In this document: positions 18,512-26,900 of the stretch, piece by piece
How the letters are laid out: every line of letters begins with the position of its first letter
Position numbering within the stretch: the stretch's first letter is position 1
Origin: JACNKV01 sp964422145
GTDB taxonomy: Bacteria; Fidelibacterota; Marinisomatia; Marinisomatales; JACNKV01
Reading direction: 5' to 3'
Assembly (NCBI GenBank): GCA_964422145.1
Contig: CAYQZV010000002.1
Span: forward strand, 62,001-126,000
Length of the DNA stretch: 64,000 bases
Notes under the pieces: generated by a model
Databases searched by the model: none
Seen by the model: only the letters and a program-made list of their open reading frames with translations
What the model was told of the DNA's origin: nothing
Translations under genes and position numbers: made by a program

Positions 18512-19189
18512 CTACTTAATGTTTTTTATGTTTACAGAATAATTTAAGTGCTCCAGTAAAAACTTGAATCCATTTTCATTGTAATATTGACGATCTTCTA
18601 AAGATAGAATTGAACCAAGTTTAACTTTATAATCTGCCGGTTTAAACGCTGAAATAATCATTATCATATTCTGAATGGTTTCACTACCGGCGATAACGCT
18701 AATCCCCCGGCGAATTAAAAACTCTATATCAAATGCATCTCTGATCTCTTTTCTATCTAACAGAGCCTTTATTTTTAACGCCATCATTTTTTTCATGGAT
18801 ATGGACGTGACCAATACTTGTTTATTTGAATATTTTGACCAAGCAATCGTCTGCTCGACGTCTGAATATTGATATGTTGTATTTATCTCTATTTTTAATT
18901 TCCTCGGGAAATTTGCTGAAGAAATTTCTAACAAGATTGTCTCTCGTTTTTGTTGTAAATCTCTAATTGTGTAGGATGATTCGAAAACTTCTTTTAATTG
19001 CTTTATCATGTGATTTTTGTCTTGCTTATTTTTTAGATAGAAGTCAAGATCAACAGAATACCTGTTCAATTCATGACACAAACGAATCATCGTCCCGCCG
19101 CCAAAAACAAGTTTTTCAAGGATTCTTGAACTTTTTAAATCTGAAAGCACTTGCATTTCAAACTGTTCATGTTGTTTAAATGTCTCCAT
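18512..19189 (-). CDS. abiEii: AbiEii-family nucleotidyltransferase toxin
   Basis: The 225-residue protein contains the nucleotidyltransferase signature of AbiEii/AbiGii toxins: VFGGGTMIRLCHELNRYSVDLDFYL at residues 28-52, with the GG-T and D-x-D (Asp47, Asp49) pattern. AbiE is a type IV toxin-antitoxin and abortive-infection system; the toxin modifies nucleic-acid targets such as tRNA in related proteins. Its ATG 19189 lies 14 bases inside the antitoxin gene. The stop is close to direct repeat copy 1, at the left edge of the island. Confidence 0.85.
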   Translation of the reverse strand: METFKQHEQFEMQVLSDLKSSRILEKLVFGGGTMIRLCHELNRYSVDLDFYLKNKQDKNHMIKQLKEVFESSYTIRDLQQKRETILLEISSANFPRKLKIEINTTYQYSDVEQTIAWSKYSNKQVLVTSISMKKMMALKIKALLDRKEIRDAFDIEFLIRRGISVIAGSETIQNMIMIISAFKPADYKVKLGSILSLEDRQYYNENGFKFLLEHLNYSVNIKNIK

Positions 19190-19760
19190 TTTTTCCCCAC
19201 CACTTTTGTGTGTTATCCGGATACTTATTTAAGAATGAATCAAACTTATTTTTATTTATCTTTGTCAAATCCAAAGCCGTAAAATCCAATGCATATTTCC
19301 CAAATGAGCAGAGATAAACACAATCTGCCAAGGCTTTTTCGGGTTCAGCAATAAACAAACCATCCTTCTTAGTAAAACCAAAATACAGACGAGGGGCTAC
19401 CGTTGTATAGGTAAATTCCGCTTCCTCAATGATTTTTGAATAGGTTCTGGTCTGGGCAACCGATTCTATCCGCCCCATCGGGACTTGGGTTGTCAATTCA
19501 TAAAATGCCAACGCGGTAAATAAAGAGATATAGGACGGAACTTGAATTCTGTTGGCAATTTTTAATTGTTCTGTCCATATCTGTTTGTCCCAATCGGTTT
19601 TGAGAATGTACAGATTATTCTTTAATCGGATAAAATCTCCGCGTTTTACTTTACGTGAACAATATACTCTCGCAGACGCAGAAGAAATATTTCGGCGCTC
19701 CGCAACATTATCCACCGTAAATAATATTTTCACATTTTGCGGTTTGACTTGTTCTATCAT
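19176..19760 (-). CDS. abiEi: AbiEi-family antitoxin / transcriptional regulator
   Basis: This 194-residue protein begins with a winged-helix segment (FTVDNVAERRNISSASARVY at ~13-32, then RLKNNLYIL) typical of AbiEi antitoxins, followed by the C-terminal antitoxin domain (PSYISLFTALAFYEL, YFGFTKKDGLFIAEPEKALADC). AbiEi normally represses its own promoter and blocks the toxin without direct binding. It precedes and overlaps the toxin gene, the usual order. The ATG at 19760 has no clear Shine-Dalgarno. A perfect palindrome 18 bases upstream is a good autoregulation site. Confidence 0.85.
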   Translation of the reverse strand: MIEQVKPQNVKILFTVDNVAERRNISSASARVYCSRKVKRGDFIRLKNNLYILKTDWDKQIWTEQLKIANRIQVPSYISLFTALAFYELTTQVPMGRIESVAQTRTYSKIIEEAEFTYTTVAPRLYFGFTKKDGLFIAEPEKALADCVYLCSFGKYALDFTALDLTKINKNKFDSFLNKYPDNTQKWWGKNGDI

Positions 19761-19777
19761 ATATTAAATATACATAA

Positions 19778-19793
19778 TTAACAATATTGTTAA
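19778..19793. promoter_or_regulatory. Palindromic operator candidate upstream of abiEi
   Basis: TTAACAATATTGTTAA is a perfect 16-base palindrome 18 bases before the abiEi start and is followed by a further AACAATAT half-site (19792-19799). AbiEi proteins are known to bind inverted repeats in their own promoters, which makes this the likely site. AT-rich -10-like sequence (TATGTATATT) lies between it and the gene. Confidence 0.55.
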
Positions 19794-19820
19794 CAATATG
19801 TATTATATTATAAACAAAAA

Positions 19821-19880
19821 AACAGTCTTTTTAATCCCCGGCTTGCTAATGCCGGATCGACGAGAAAGGCTGTTCTTTTT
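19821..19880 (-). terminator. Intrinsic terminator, probably of the cas/CRISPR transcript
   Basis: A long hairpin has outer arms AACAG/CTGTT, a CTTT/AAAG segment and an inner CCGGC/GCCGG stem. On the minus strand it is followed by a run of seven T, and on the plus strand by CTTTTT, so it could work both ways. It sits between the leader-distal end of the array and abiEi, where it would stop leftward array transcription. Confidence 0.55.
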
Positions 19881-19890
19881 CCCAATATGT

Positions 19891-19931
19891 TTATTAAATA
19901 ATCCTTGCTGTATAAAGACAGTATTTAATAA
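19891..19931. other. Inverted-repeat hairpin
   Basis: Perfect 10-base arms TTATTAAATA and TATTTAATAA enclose a smaller CTGT/ACAG stem. The element is AT-rich and its role is unknown. It is the second of four hairpins between abiEi and the array. Confidence 0.45.
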
Positions 19932-19940
19932 CTTTTACAT

Positions 19941-20007
19941 AGCCATTGCAGCAGACTTCCAGCCAAGGGAATTATACCTGGCGGTTCTGAGGAGTCGCTG
20001 CTTGGCT
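19941..20007 (+). ncRNA. Structured 67-nt element, copy 1 (possible small RNA)
   Basis: The element folds with outer arms AGCCA/TGGCT, then GCAGC/GCTGC, GACT/AGTC and an inner AGCC...GGCGGT region around the loop GGGAATTATACC. It is the same length as the element at 20025-20091 and shares the central loop. Stems differ by compensatory changes. A T-rich tail (ACTTTTT) follows on the plus strand, suggesting plus-strand transcription. I do not recognise the family. Confidence 0.45.
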
Positions 20008-20024
20008 TATTAATACTTTTTGAC

Positions 20025-20091
20025 AGCCTTAACAGTTGATTTCCACCAAGGGGAATTATACCCTGCGGTCTTGGAAATCAGCTGTTGGGCT
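20025..20091 (+). ncRNA. Structured 67-nt element, copy 2 (possible small RNA)
   Basis: Outer arms AGCC/GGCT enclose AACAG/CTGTT, then GATTTCC/GGAAATC, then an inner ACC...GGT and GGG/CCC stem with loop GAATTATAC. On the plus strand the hairpin is directly followed by TTTTCTTTTT, like an intrinsic terminator. It ends 25 bases before the last CRISPR repeat. Function unknown. Confidence 0.45.
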
Positions 20092-20116
20092 TTTTCTTTT
20101 TCTAACAAAAATGTTT

Positions 20117-22014
20117 ATCTACAACAGTAGAAATTTATATGAAGTCTTAGACTGTTGAAGATTACATTGGGCGGGGAATATCTACAACAGTAGAAATTTA
20201 TATGAAGTCTTAGACCAGGATTGAAATGAAACACAAGTGGAGATCTACAACAGTAGAAATTTATATGAAGTCTTAGACAATACCCGGCAAGTTAAGCGAC
20301 TGGTTATCTACAACAGTAGAAATTTATATGAAGTCTTAGACCAGAAAGCCTATTCTGATACTGAATCTGATCTACAACAGTAGAAATTTATATGAAGTCT
20401 TAGACGTTTATGTAGAGAAGCCTGAGAGTCAATAATCTACAACAGTAGAAATTTATATGAAGTCTTAGACCCGTCAAAGATATAACTCCCTCACTCCCTA
20501 TCTACAACAGTAGAAATTTATATGAAGTCTTAGACAAACTGCGTAAAGAGAAAGTTAAAATCAATCTACAACAGTAGAAATTTATATGAAGTCTTAGACA
20601 ATTCTACTAAAAAGTATGGAGATTATATCTACAACAGTAGAAATTTATATGAAGTCTTAGACGTGTCTCGTGTTACCCTCCATCATGACTATCTACAACA
20701 GTAGAAATTTATATGAAGTCTTAGACATTTCGGCGGTGTCCGGCCGCATATAAATCTACAACAGTAGAAATTTATATGAAGTCTTAGACGAAAGAAGTAG
20801 TTCAAACACTCCTTAGAAAATCTACAACAGTAGAAATTTATATGAAGTCTTAGACAACGTTTGAAGGGCAGTTGCTCATGCCATCTACAACAGTAGAAAT
20901 TTATATGAAGTCTTAGACTTCAAGATGCAGCAGAAAGCCGAGTTATCTACAACAGTAGAAATTTATATGAAGTCTTAGACGAGATCTTGTTCATCGCATC
21001 AACCATATCTACAACAGTAGAAATTTATATGAAGTCTTAGACCTCATTCGGACGATGGATTCCATTGAATCTACAACAGTAGAAATTTATATGAAGTCTT
21101 AGACTGGTACAGTGATGGTCAGATACAGAAGAATCTACAACAGTAGAAATTTATATGAAGTCTTAGACTACAGGAACAAACATTGAAAGTCAATATCTAC
21201 AACAGTAGAAATTTATATGAAGTCTTAGACGTATCAATTGCCAATATCTCAACGGGAATCTACAACAGTAGAAATTTATATGAAGTCTTAGACGATAAAA
21301 AGAACAAGAGATTCGTCTATGATCTACAACAGTAGAAATTTATATGAAGTCTTAGACCGTCAAAGACATCACTCCATCACTCCCTATCTACAACAGTAGA
21401 AATTTATATGAAGTCTTAGACAATCAATTCCGTACGGAAGCTGGCCAAAAATCTACAACAGTAGAAATTTATATGAAGTCTTAGACCCTGTGGTGAAATA
21501 TTCCAAGTATCAAATCTACAACAGTAGAAATTTATATGAAGTCTTAGACACGTCGGAATAGTAAAAAGATATGCGGAATCTACAACAGTAGAAATTTATA
21601 TGAAGTCTTAGACTGAACTAAAAATCATTGGCAATATCCATATCTACAACAGTAGAAATTTATATGAAGTCTTAGACTTACCACAACAAAGAAACTTATG
21701 ACAAATCTACAACAGTAGAAATTTATATGAAGTCTTAGACNNNNNNNNNNNNNNNNNNNNNNNNNNNNNNNNNNNNNNNNNNNNNNNNNNNNNNNNNNNN
21801 NNNNNNNNNNNNNNNNNNNNNNNNNNNNNNNNNNNNNNNNAACTTATGACAAATCTACAACAGTAGAAATTTATATGAAGTCTTAGACCATTTAGTTCTC
21901 TTGTGTATATAGCGATCTACAACAGTAGAAATTTATATGAAGTCTTAGACTGAATGCCGTACCACGTTGTCCCACCATATCTACAACAGTAGAAATTTAT
22001 ATGAAGTCTTAGAC
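20117..22014 (-). CRISPR. Type V-A CRISPR array, 29 visible repeats
   Basis: Twenty-nine copies of one 36-base repeat are visible, 26 left and 3 right of an N gap, all identical. Read on the minus strand the repeat starts GTCTAAGAC and ends AATTTCTACTGTTGTAGAT, the Cas12a processing hairpin with stem TCTAC/GTAGA and loop TGTT. Spacers are 26-30 bases; 27 are complete and one is cut by the gap. crRNA orientation is leftward, the same as the cas genes, so the newest spacers should be at the right end next to cas2. The leader-distal repeat (20117-20152) is not degenerate. Two spacers (20471-20499 and 21358-21385) are near-identical. Confidence 0.98.
21741..21840. other. Assembly gap (100 N) inside the CRISPR array
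   Basis: One hundred N separate two parts of the array. The 48 bases before the gap (21693-21740) and after it (21841-21888) are identical: the last 12 bases of one spacer plus a full repeat. The round gap size is probably a placeholder, so true spacer number is uncertain. Confidence 0.97.
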
Positions 22015-22156
22015 AGCTGGCGAGCAAAATGATAAATGTTTCTCGACAGAGAATGACAATGCAATACAATTTTTATTCTGCATTTTTTGTCCAAATATCA
22101 TCATTAAGACCTACATTTGTAGTTATCAATAAAACTTCATTTTGTTTGGTTATAGT
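22015..22156 (-). promoter_or_regulatory. CRISPR leader between cas2 and the array
   Basis: This 142-base AT-rich stretch lies between the cas2 stop and the first repeat, where a leader belongs. On the minus strand TTGTCA and TATCAT form a weak promoter pair with 19-base spacing. It contains two small inverted repeats: TTCTC/GAGAA at 22040-22053 and CTAC-ATTT-GTAG at 22111-22122. The latter has the same four-base stem as the CRISPR repeat. Confidence 0.6.
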
Positions 22157-22432
22157 TTAAGAAATAATAATCAGATCTCCATCTTCATTTTTAGCATAGC
22201 CAAATTTTGTAATTTTGCATTGCTGACTCATATTGAAAATAATAATACTGTCATGCTGATCAAATTGAGATTCAAATTCTCCCGTAATCTCAGAAATGAT
22301 TACATTTAATAGCCGTTTGCTATTACGAATTTGAAAAACCGAATATTGTAATCTGTAGCCAAACTTTTTTAAAAAGTTAGAAAATCTTGTTCGCAGTTTA
22401 TCATTTTTGATATCATAGGTGACAATTAACAT
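22157..22432 (-). CDS. cas2: CRISPR-associated endoribonuclease-fold protein Cas2
   Basis: The 91-residue protein shows the Cas2 ferredoxin-like fold signature: LIVTYDIKNDKLRTRFSNFL with Asp7, then RLQYSVFQIRNSK. Cas2 dimers bridge two Cas1 dimers in spacer integration. GGAG lies five bases before its ATG 22432, and the cas1 stop is two bases upstream. It is the last cas gene before the leader. Confidence 0.94.
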   Translation of the reverse strand: MLIVTYDIKNDKLRTRFSNFLKKFGYRLQYSVFQIRNSKRLLNVIISEITGEFESQFDQHDSIIIFNMSQQCKITKFGYAKNEDGDLIIIS

Positions 22433-22434
22433 AT

Positions 22435-23397
22435 CTACTCCAATTTTATTCCTGGATACTCATCAATAGGTTTCCCTTGCATAAAAGCACGATAGAAAGA
22501 TTGAACAAAATAAAACATGGTATTTTTTTGTTTTAATAAGTTTTTCAATAAAAATGCCAAATATGGTTTTGCCTTTTCTCCAAATATAAAGTATTGATCA
22601 TTCTTTTTTAAGAAATCGTCTTCATGAATTTGATTTAGCCGAAATGCCTTTCTAATCCTACGATCAACCCACGGTCTGAATGGTTCAACCATGTCACAGA
22701 CCAATGATTTTCTTTGATAAAATATTTGATGATAAAATCCTTTAAAAATATCAAACCCGTATAGATTAAGTAACACCTCCATCAAATAAAAAAGTTGTGT
22801 ATAGCCAATGTCTAAAAGAACATTTGGAAGATCCACTTTTGTTCTTGGCTTTCGACCATTCCATCCGATATCCCCAAAATAATTCTTAAAATATATTTTG
22901 GAAGCCATCCCTTCTAAACCCAATAGGTCTTGAATCGAAACGGGGGATATATTTATACGACTTTGATACTTAACCAAATGTTCTATGGCATTTTTTTGTT
23001 CTTCAGATTTTTGCCGGATTGTTTTTAATGTATTTATTTGTTGTTCAATTTTTCTTTCAACTAAATATTTAGCAATGTCCGGTATATTATAATCATATTG
23101 TTTTTGTCTCAATAGTACATTGCCTTCAGCTTGTGCCATCCACATACCATATGGTGCTAATCCATGAGACAATAGAATAATTGAAAACCCGAATTTCTTT
23201 GATCGCATCAATAACCCGGATGTGATAGTTATGTGTCCTACTATTATGAGTGCAAATAACCGATAACAACTTGACTGATGTTTAATTCCCTTCCTGTCTC
23301 TGATAATAACATTGTCATTTTTAAAACTCAATTGTTCTCCATGACTCAAAATCGCAAAAACGATCTGTTTTTCTTTAAAGTCCGGAGCAGTTAACAT
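22435..23397 (-). CDS. cas1: CRISPR integrase Cas1
   Basis: This 320-residue integrase carries the metal-binding residues of Cas1: Glu162 in LLGLEGMASKIYF, His223 in GFYHQIFYQRKSL and Glu238 in CDMVEPFRPWVDRR. The N-terminal beta domain includes HGEQLSFKNDNVII. Together with Cas2 and Cas4 it inserts new spacers at the leader end of the array. Its ATG 23397 overlaps the cas4 stop by 7 bases. Length and motifs are typical of the type V-A Cas1 group. Confidence 0.95.
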   Translation of the reverse strand: MLTAPDFKEKQIVFAILSHGEQLSFKNDNVIIRDRKGIKHQSSCYRLFALIIVGHITITSGLLMRSKKFGFSIILLSHGLAPYGMWMAQAEGNVLLRQKQYDYNIPDIAKYLVERKIEQQINTLKTIRQKSEEQKNAIEHLVKYQSRINISPVSIQDLLGLEGMASKIYFKNYFGDIGWNGRKPRTKVDLPNVLLDIGYTQLFYLMEVLLNLYGFDIFKGFYHQIFYQRKSLVCDMVEPFRPWVDRRIRKAFRLNQIHEDDFLKKNDQYFIFGEKAKPYLAFLLKNLLKQKNTMFYFVQSFYRAFMQGKPIDEYPGIKLE

Positions 23398-23948
23398 TTG
23401 GAAACATCACAAATTGGGTGATAAATACAATGGTGGCATTTATTAGCATTAACCTCAAATTTGTCTTTTAATGAATAGTTTGACATTTTTTCAATCAACG
23501 ATTCAAATTTCTTAAACATGATTGAATTGTATTCAGGTGTAACAACCGGATATATTTGATTATCATCCATGCTGTATAGTCTGAGTTTATCAACTTTATA
23601 GCCCATTTCTGTTAAACAAAAATATTGAGCGTATAATTGAAAGACATAGCCATCATATACTACTTTTATTTTTTTCTTACGTTCTGACAAACATTTTTTA
23701 TCAACATCATAGATGTCGATTTTTCCTGCGATACGGTATTTTTCACAATATACTTCAATTCCCTGTAATACCGATGAGGACGAGGAGTAAGATTTGTTAT
23801 CAATTGTTTTATGAGCATTCAGTCCATCTGTCTGATCAGTTGAATGGTAAAGCCGTTTATGGACTTTTCCAAAACACTGATGAAAATAGATCGACCGCGG
23901 ACAAAAAATAAAATCGTTGAGGTAGGATATGGGCATGAATGATTCCAT
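23391..23948 (-). CDS. cas4: CRISPR-associated exonuclease Cas4
   Basis: This RecB-like nuclease defines PAM and trims prespacers. A conserved Cys before PRS (FIFCPRSIYFHQ) and the C-terminal cluster CHHCIYHPIC give the four cysteines for an iron-sulfur cluster. The nuclease core shows RIAGKIDIYDV and GYVFQLYAQYFCL. The frame reaches back to TTG 23960, next to the cas12a stop, but ATG 23948 with GGAG six bases upstream is the better start. It lies between cas12a and cas1, the standard V-A position. Its presence suggests PAM-selected spacers. Confidence 0.92.
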   Translation of the reverse strand: MESFMPISYLNDFIFCPRSIYFHQCFGKVHKRLYHSTDQTDGLNAHKTIDNKSYSSSSSVLQGIEVYCEKYRIAGKIDIYDVDKKCLSERKKKIKVVYDGYVFQLYAQYFCLTEMGYKVDKLRLYSMDDNQIYPVVTPEYNSIMFKKFESLIEKMSNYSLKDKFEVNANKCHHCIYHPICDVSKC

Positions 23949-23960
23949 GCCTATCTCCAA

Positions 23961-26900
23961 CTATTTTTTATACGGTTTATGACAAGCAAACGAAAACCAA
24001 TCCACATTCTTCATCGCGAGATTCAAGTTGCTATTTCCATCCCATTTTTTTATTTGCTGAATATTCCACAAACCTTTGAGTGCAATATGATAAGCACCAT
24101 TTGCATCTGCGTCTTTTGGTAGATTTTCCGATACCATTCGACTGTCAAAGAAATTTCCATACTCATCTGCAACAGGAGAAAGGATGAAATCTTCCTCCGT
24201 CCCGGTTCGGCTATGTCTTAAAGAAACTGTCAGCGAAAGTAACTTGTAAAGGTCTTTATAAAAACTGCTGTTTTTCACTGTACCGATCAGCATACGCAGA
24301 TCATTTCCACTGAGATATCCAATTTTATATTGCTCAAGCAAAGCAATGATCTCTTGAGTTACATTGACCTTTACAGACTCCCAATTCCCATGTGCATTTC
24401 GGATGTTTTTATATCTGACTTCACCGTGTGTACATACTGTCCATTTTGTTTGATATCCTGTGAAATCCCTGTCAGGATTAGTTTTTCTGTAATCGAATGA
24501 AAATTCAAAATAACCCTTTTTTGTGTTAAATCGAATCGCATCCATCGATTCAAAAAACCGTTTGGATTTGAATAGACTTTCATATCGAGTAAACAGGAAA
24601 TTCATATACCCGGTTACAGGATCTATCTTTGAGGTGTAAGAAGCAGGGACATAGAATAATATCCCGGTTTGTTTACCGAGTCTTTTAAAACTATCAAACG
24701 GTGCAGTTAGCTGATACGCTTTAAGGCAATGACCCGACATATCCGCTTCGGCATCTTTGAGTACCAAATAATTCAATTTATCAATGAGTGCTTTCTCAAA
24801 TTTTTGATACACTTGTTTCTCAACTTTAAACCGACCGCGTTTGAACCCGAAATTCAGATCCTCAAGGCACACAATGGCATTATATTTCAGAATCAATGTT
24901 GTAAGTTGATGTATAACATGAGACAGATAACCGGCCTTTAATTCCTTAATATTCTCAACCGACGTCCATGACTTTCTTGCTTGTTCCCGTTCTTTTTCTT
25001 TCTGATCTAACTTCTGCCGATAATCGACATCATAATTTTGGTCAGTATGAATGGTATTGAACGAACCTTGCTCAATAATAAGCCCATTTGGATCAATGAC
25101 AGTATAGTACAGCAGATGACGTTCACCTCGATCAATCCCGATTACATAAGTGTCATGAGATTCTGATAGGTGTTTGTTTATCTGATCATTAAACCGGCTT
25201 ACACCTGATGCTTTGAAATTCAATGTGATAGGTACATGAAAGTGAAATTTATCAACAGTATATCGTTTATCTTTTACGATATCGTATTCAAATGTGCTTT
25301 CTGTCTTAGGATTGTTTTCATTTTTATTCTTAATCGATTCATATTTAGTGTGAATGATCCGATCACTCTTTTTGATGGAATGTTTCCGGTAAAACATTTC
25401 AGCTTCACCATTGAGTTTAACAACCACATCTCTCAAATTTTCCGGATCAAAAAGTGACTTCCAATACAAGGTGTGCAGATTGGGTTTTCCTTTAGAATAG
25501 GGTGAAAAGTCCTTATTATAGATTTGGAATAGGAACAGCTGACCTTCGTCCACACATTGATTGATATAAGACTCTGATATCGAAGTAAACCACAATTTGT
25601 AAGCCTGCACTTCCATTTCTTTGTAGAAATAACTGATGTCTTCATAAGACTCTGTAGGAGAGAAATGAAAATTAAAGACTTCCCATCCGTAATCGTCATT
25701 GGGATTAACTTTGTACTTACTGACATTTGCTTTAAAGAAATCAATCAGTTTGTGGCAACTTTTTAGGTTGAATGAATCTCCTTTTTTATGCTCTCCATTT
25801 TTATATATTTCCAATATTTCCTTCGGTGGATCAAAATTCTCTATACCCTTTTTTGAGAAGAACACCTTCGGAAGCATCTTGTTTATCCCGGATACTAATT
25901 TGTAATTGATCTTTTCATAAGCAGGTTCATTGTCACACTTGGAGAGTTGATCAAAAATGTTATAATGACCGGGGTGCATGATTGCTAAATAATACATTCC
26001 GTCTTTTCTTAGGATATTTGCATTATTCCCACGTGCTTTATTTATATCCCATCCAAAGAGGAATGTCGGATTATTGAAATTGATTTTAATCTTATCCGTA
26101 GAGAAGGGCTTTTTTGTTAAGTGATTTCGTGTTTTATTGTAAACACTAACAATCAATGATTCACACATTTCAAATATGTCTCGAAACTCGGTATAAAATC
26201 CAAAATCGATATCAGCAATTTCAAGAGGTTTCCTTCCCTTGACTAAATGAAGAGGTTTTACCGCATGGATGATTGCAAGGTAGTTATCTAATACCTTCTG
26301 AATCATCTGCTTTTGGTCTGCACCTTTTTCACCCCGGTTTAATTCGTCTAAAACGAGCAGTCCTTTTACATCTTCTATGGACTGATTGAATTGAATCTTA
26401 TCATCCGATCTGATATTCCCGATCACATGAATAAAGTGATTTAAGATGGGTTGATCTTGCTTAAGAATCAGTTGCTTTTCTTCATGGTCATCATCTAATG
26501 ATTCTGCATATTGTTTCAGCATCGTTTCCAATTCACAAATAGAAAAAATATCCTGATTGTTAGCAAATTTCTTTCTCTTGTCTTCTAAAATTTCGGACAC
26601 TTTGCCATTAGAAGGTGTTTTGAATAAAACAGTTTCAGCATGATAATAAACTGCATTTTTTATCACAGCGTAGTTCTTATATATCTCCTGTGATATGCTC
26701 GTTAGGTTTATACCGGCTTTGATATAAGTTTTCTCAAGATCGCAATCCTTAAGATGCTCAATTGACTCTTCTAACTTAGCAAGGACACCGTCTTCACTGC
26801 CCATTGTATTGATTACTTCTTCAAGAGTATCTAATAGTTCCTTATCGCTTTCAAATGCATCCGGGATAAAGGAGTTTGTTTCTCTATCACTTAATATTTG

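Noticed and set aside
19941..20091. Integron attC sites
   Set aside because: The arms loosely resemble attC boxes, but the copies are only 17 bases apart with no cassette or integrase in sight.
19941..20091. tracrRNA for the CRISPR system
   Set aside because: Type V-A does not need a tracrRNA and the elements have no complementarity to the repeat that I can see.
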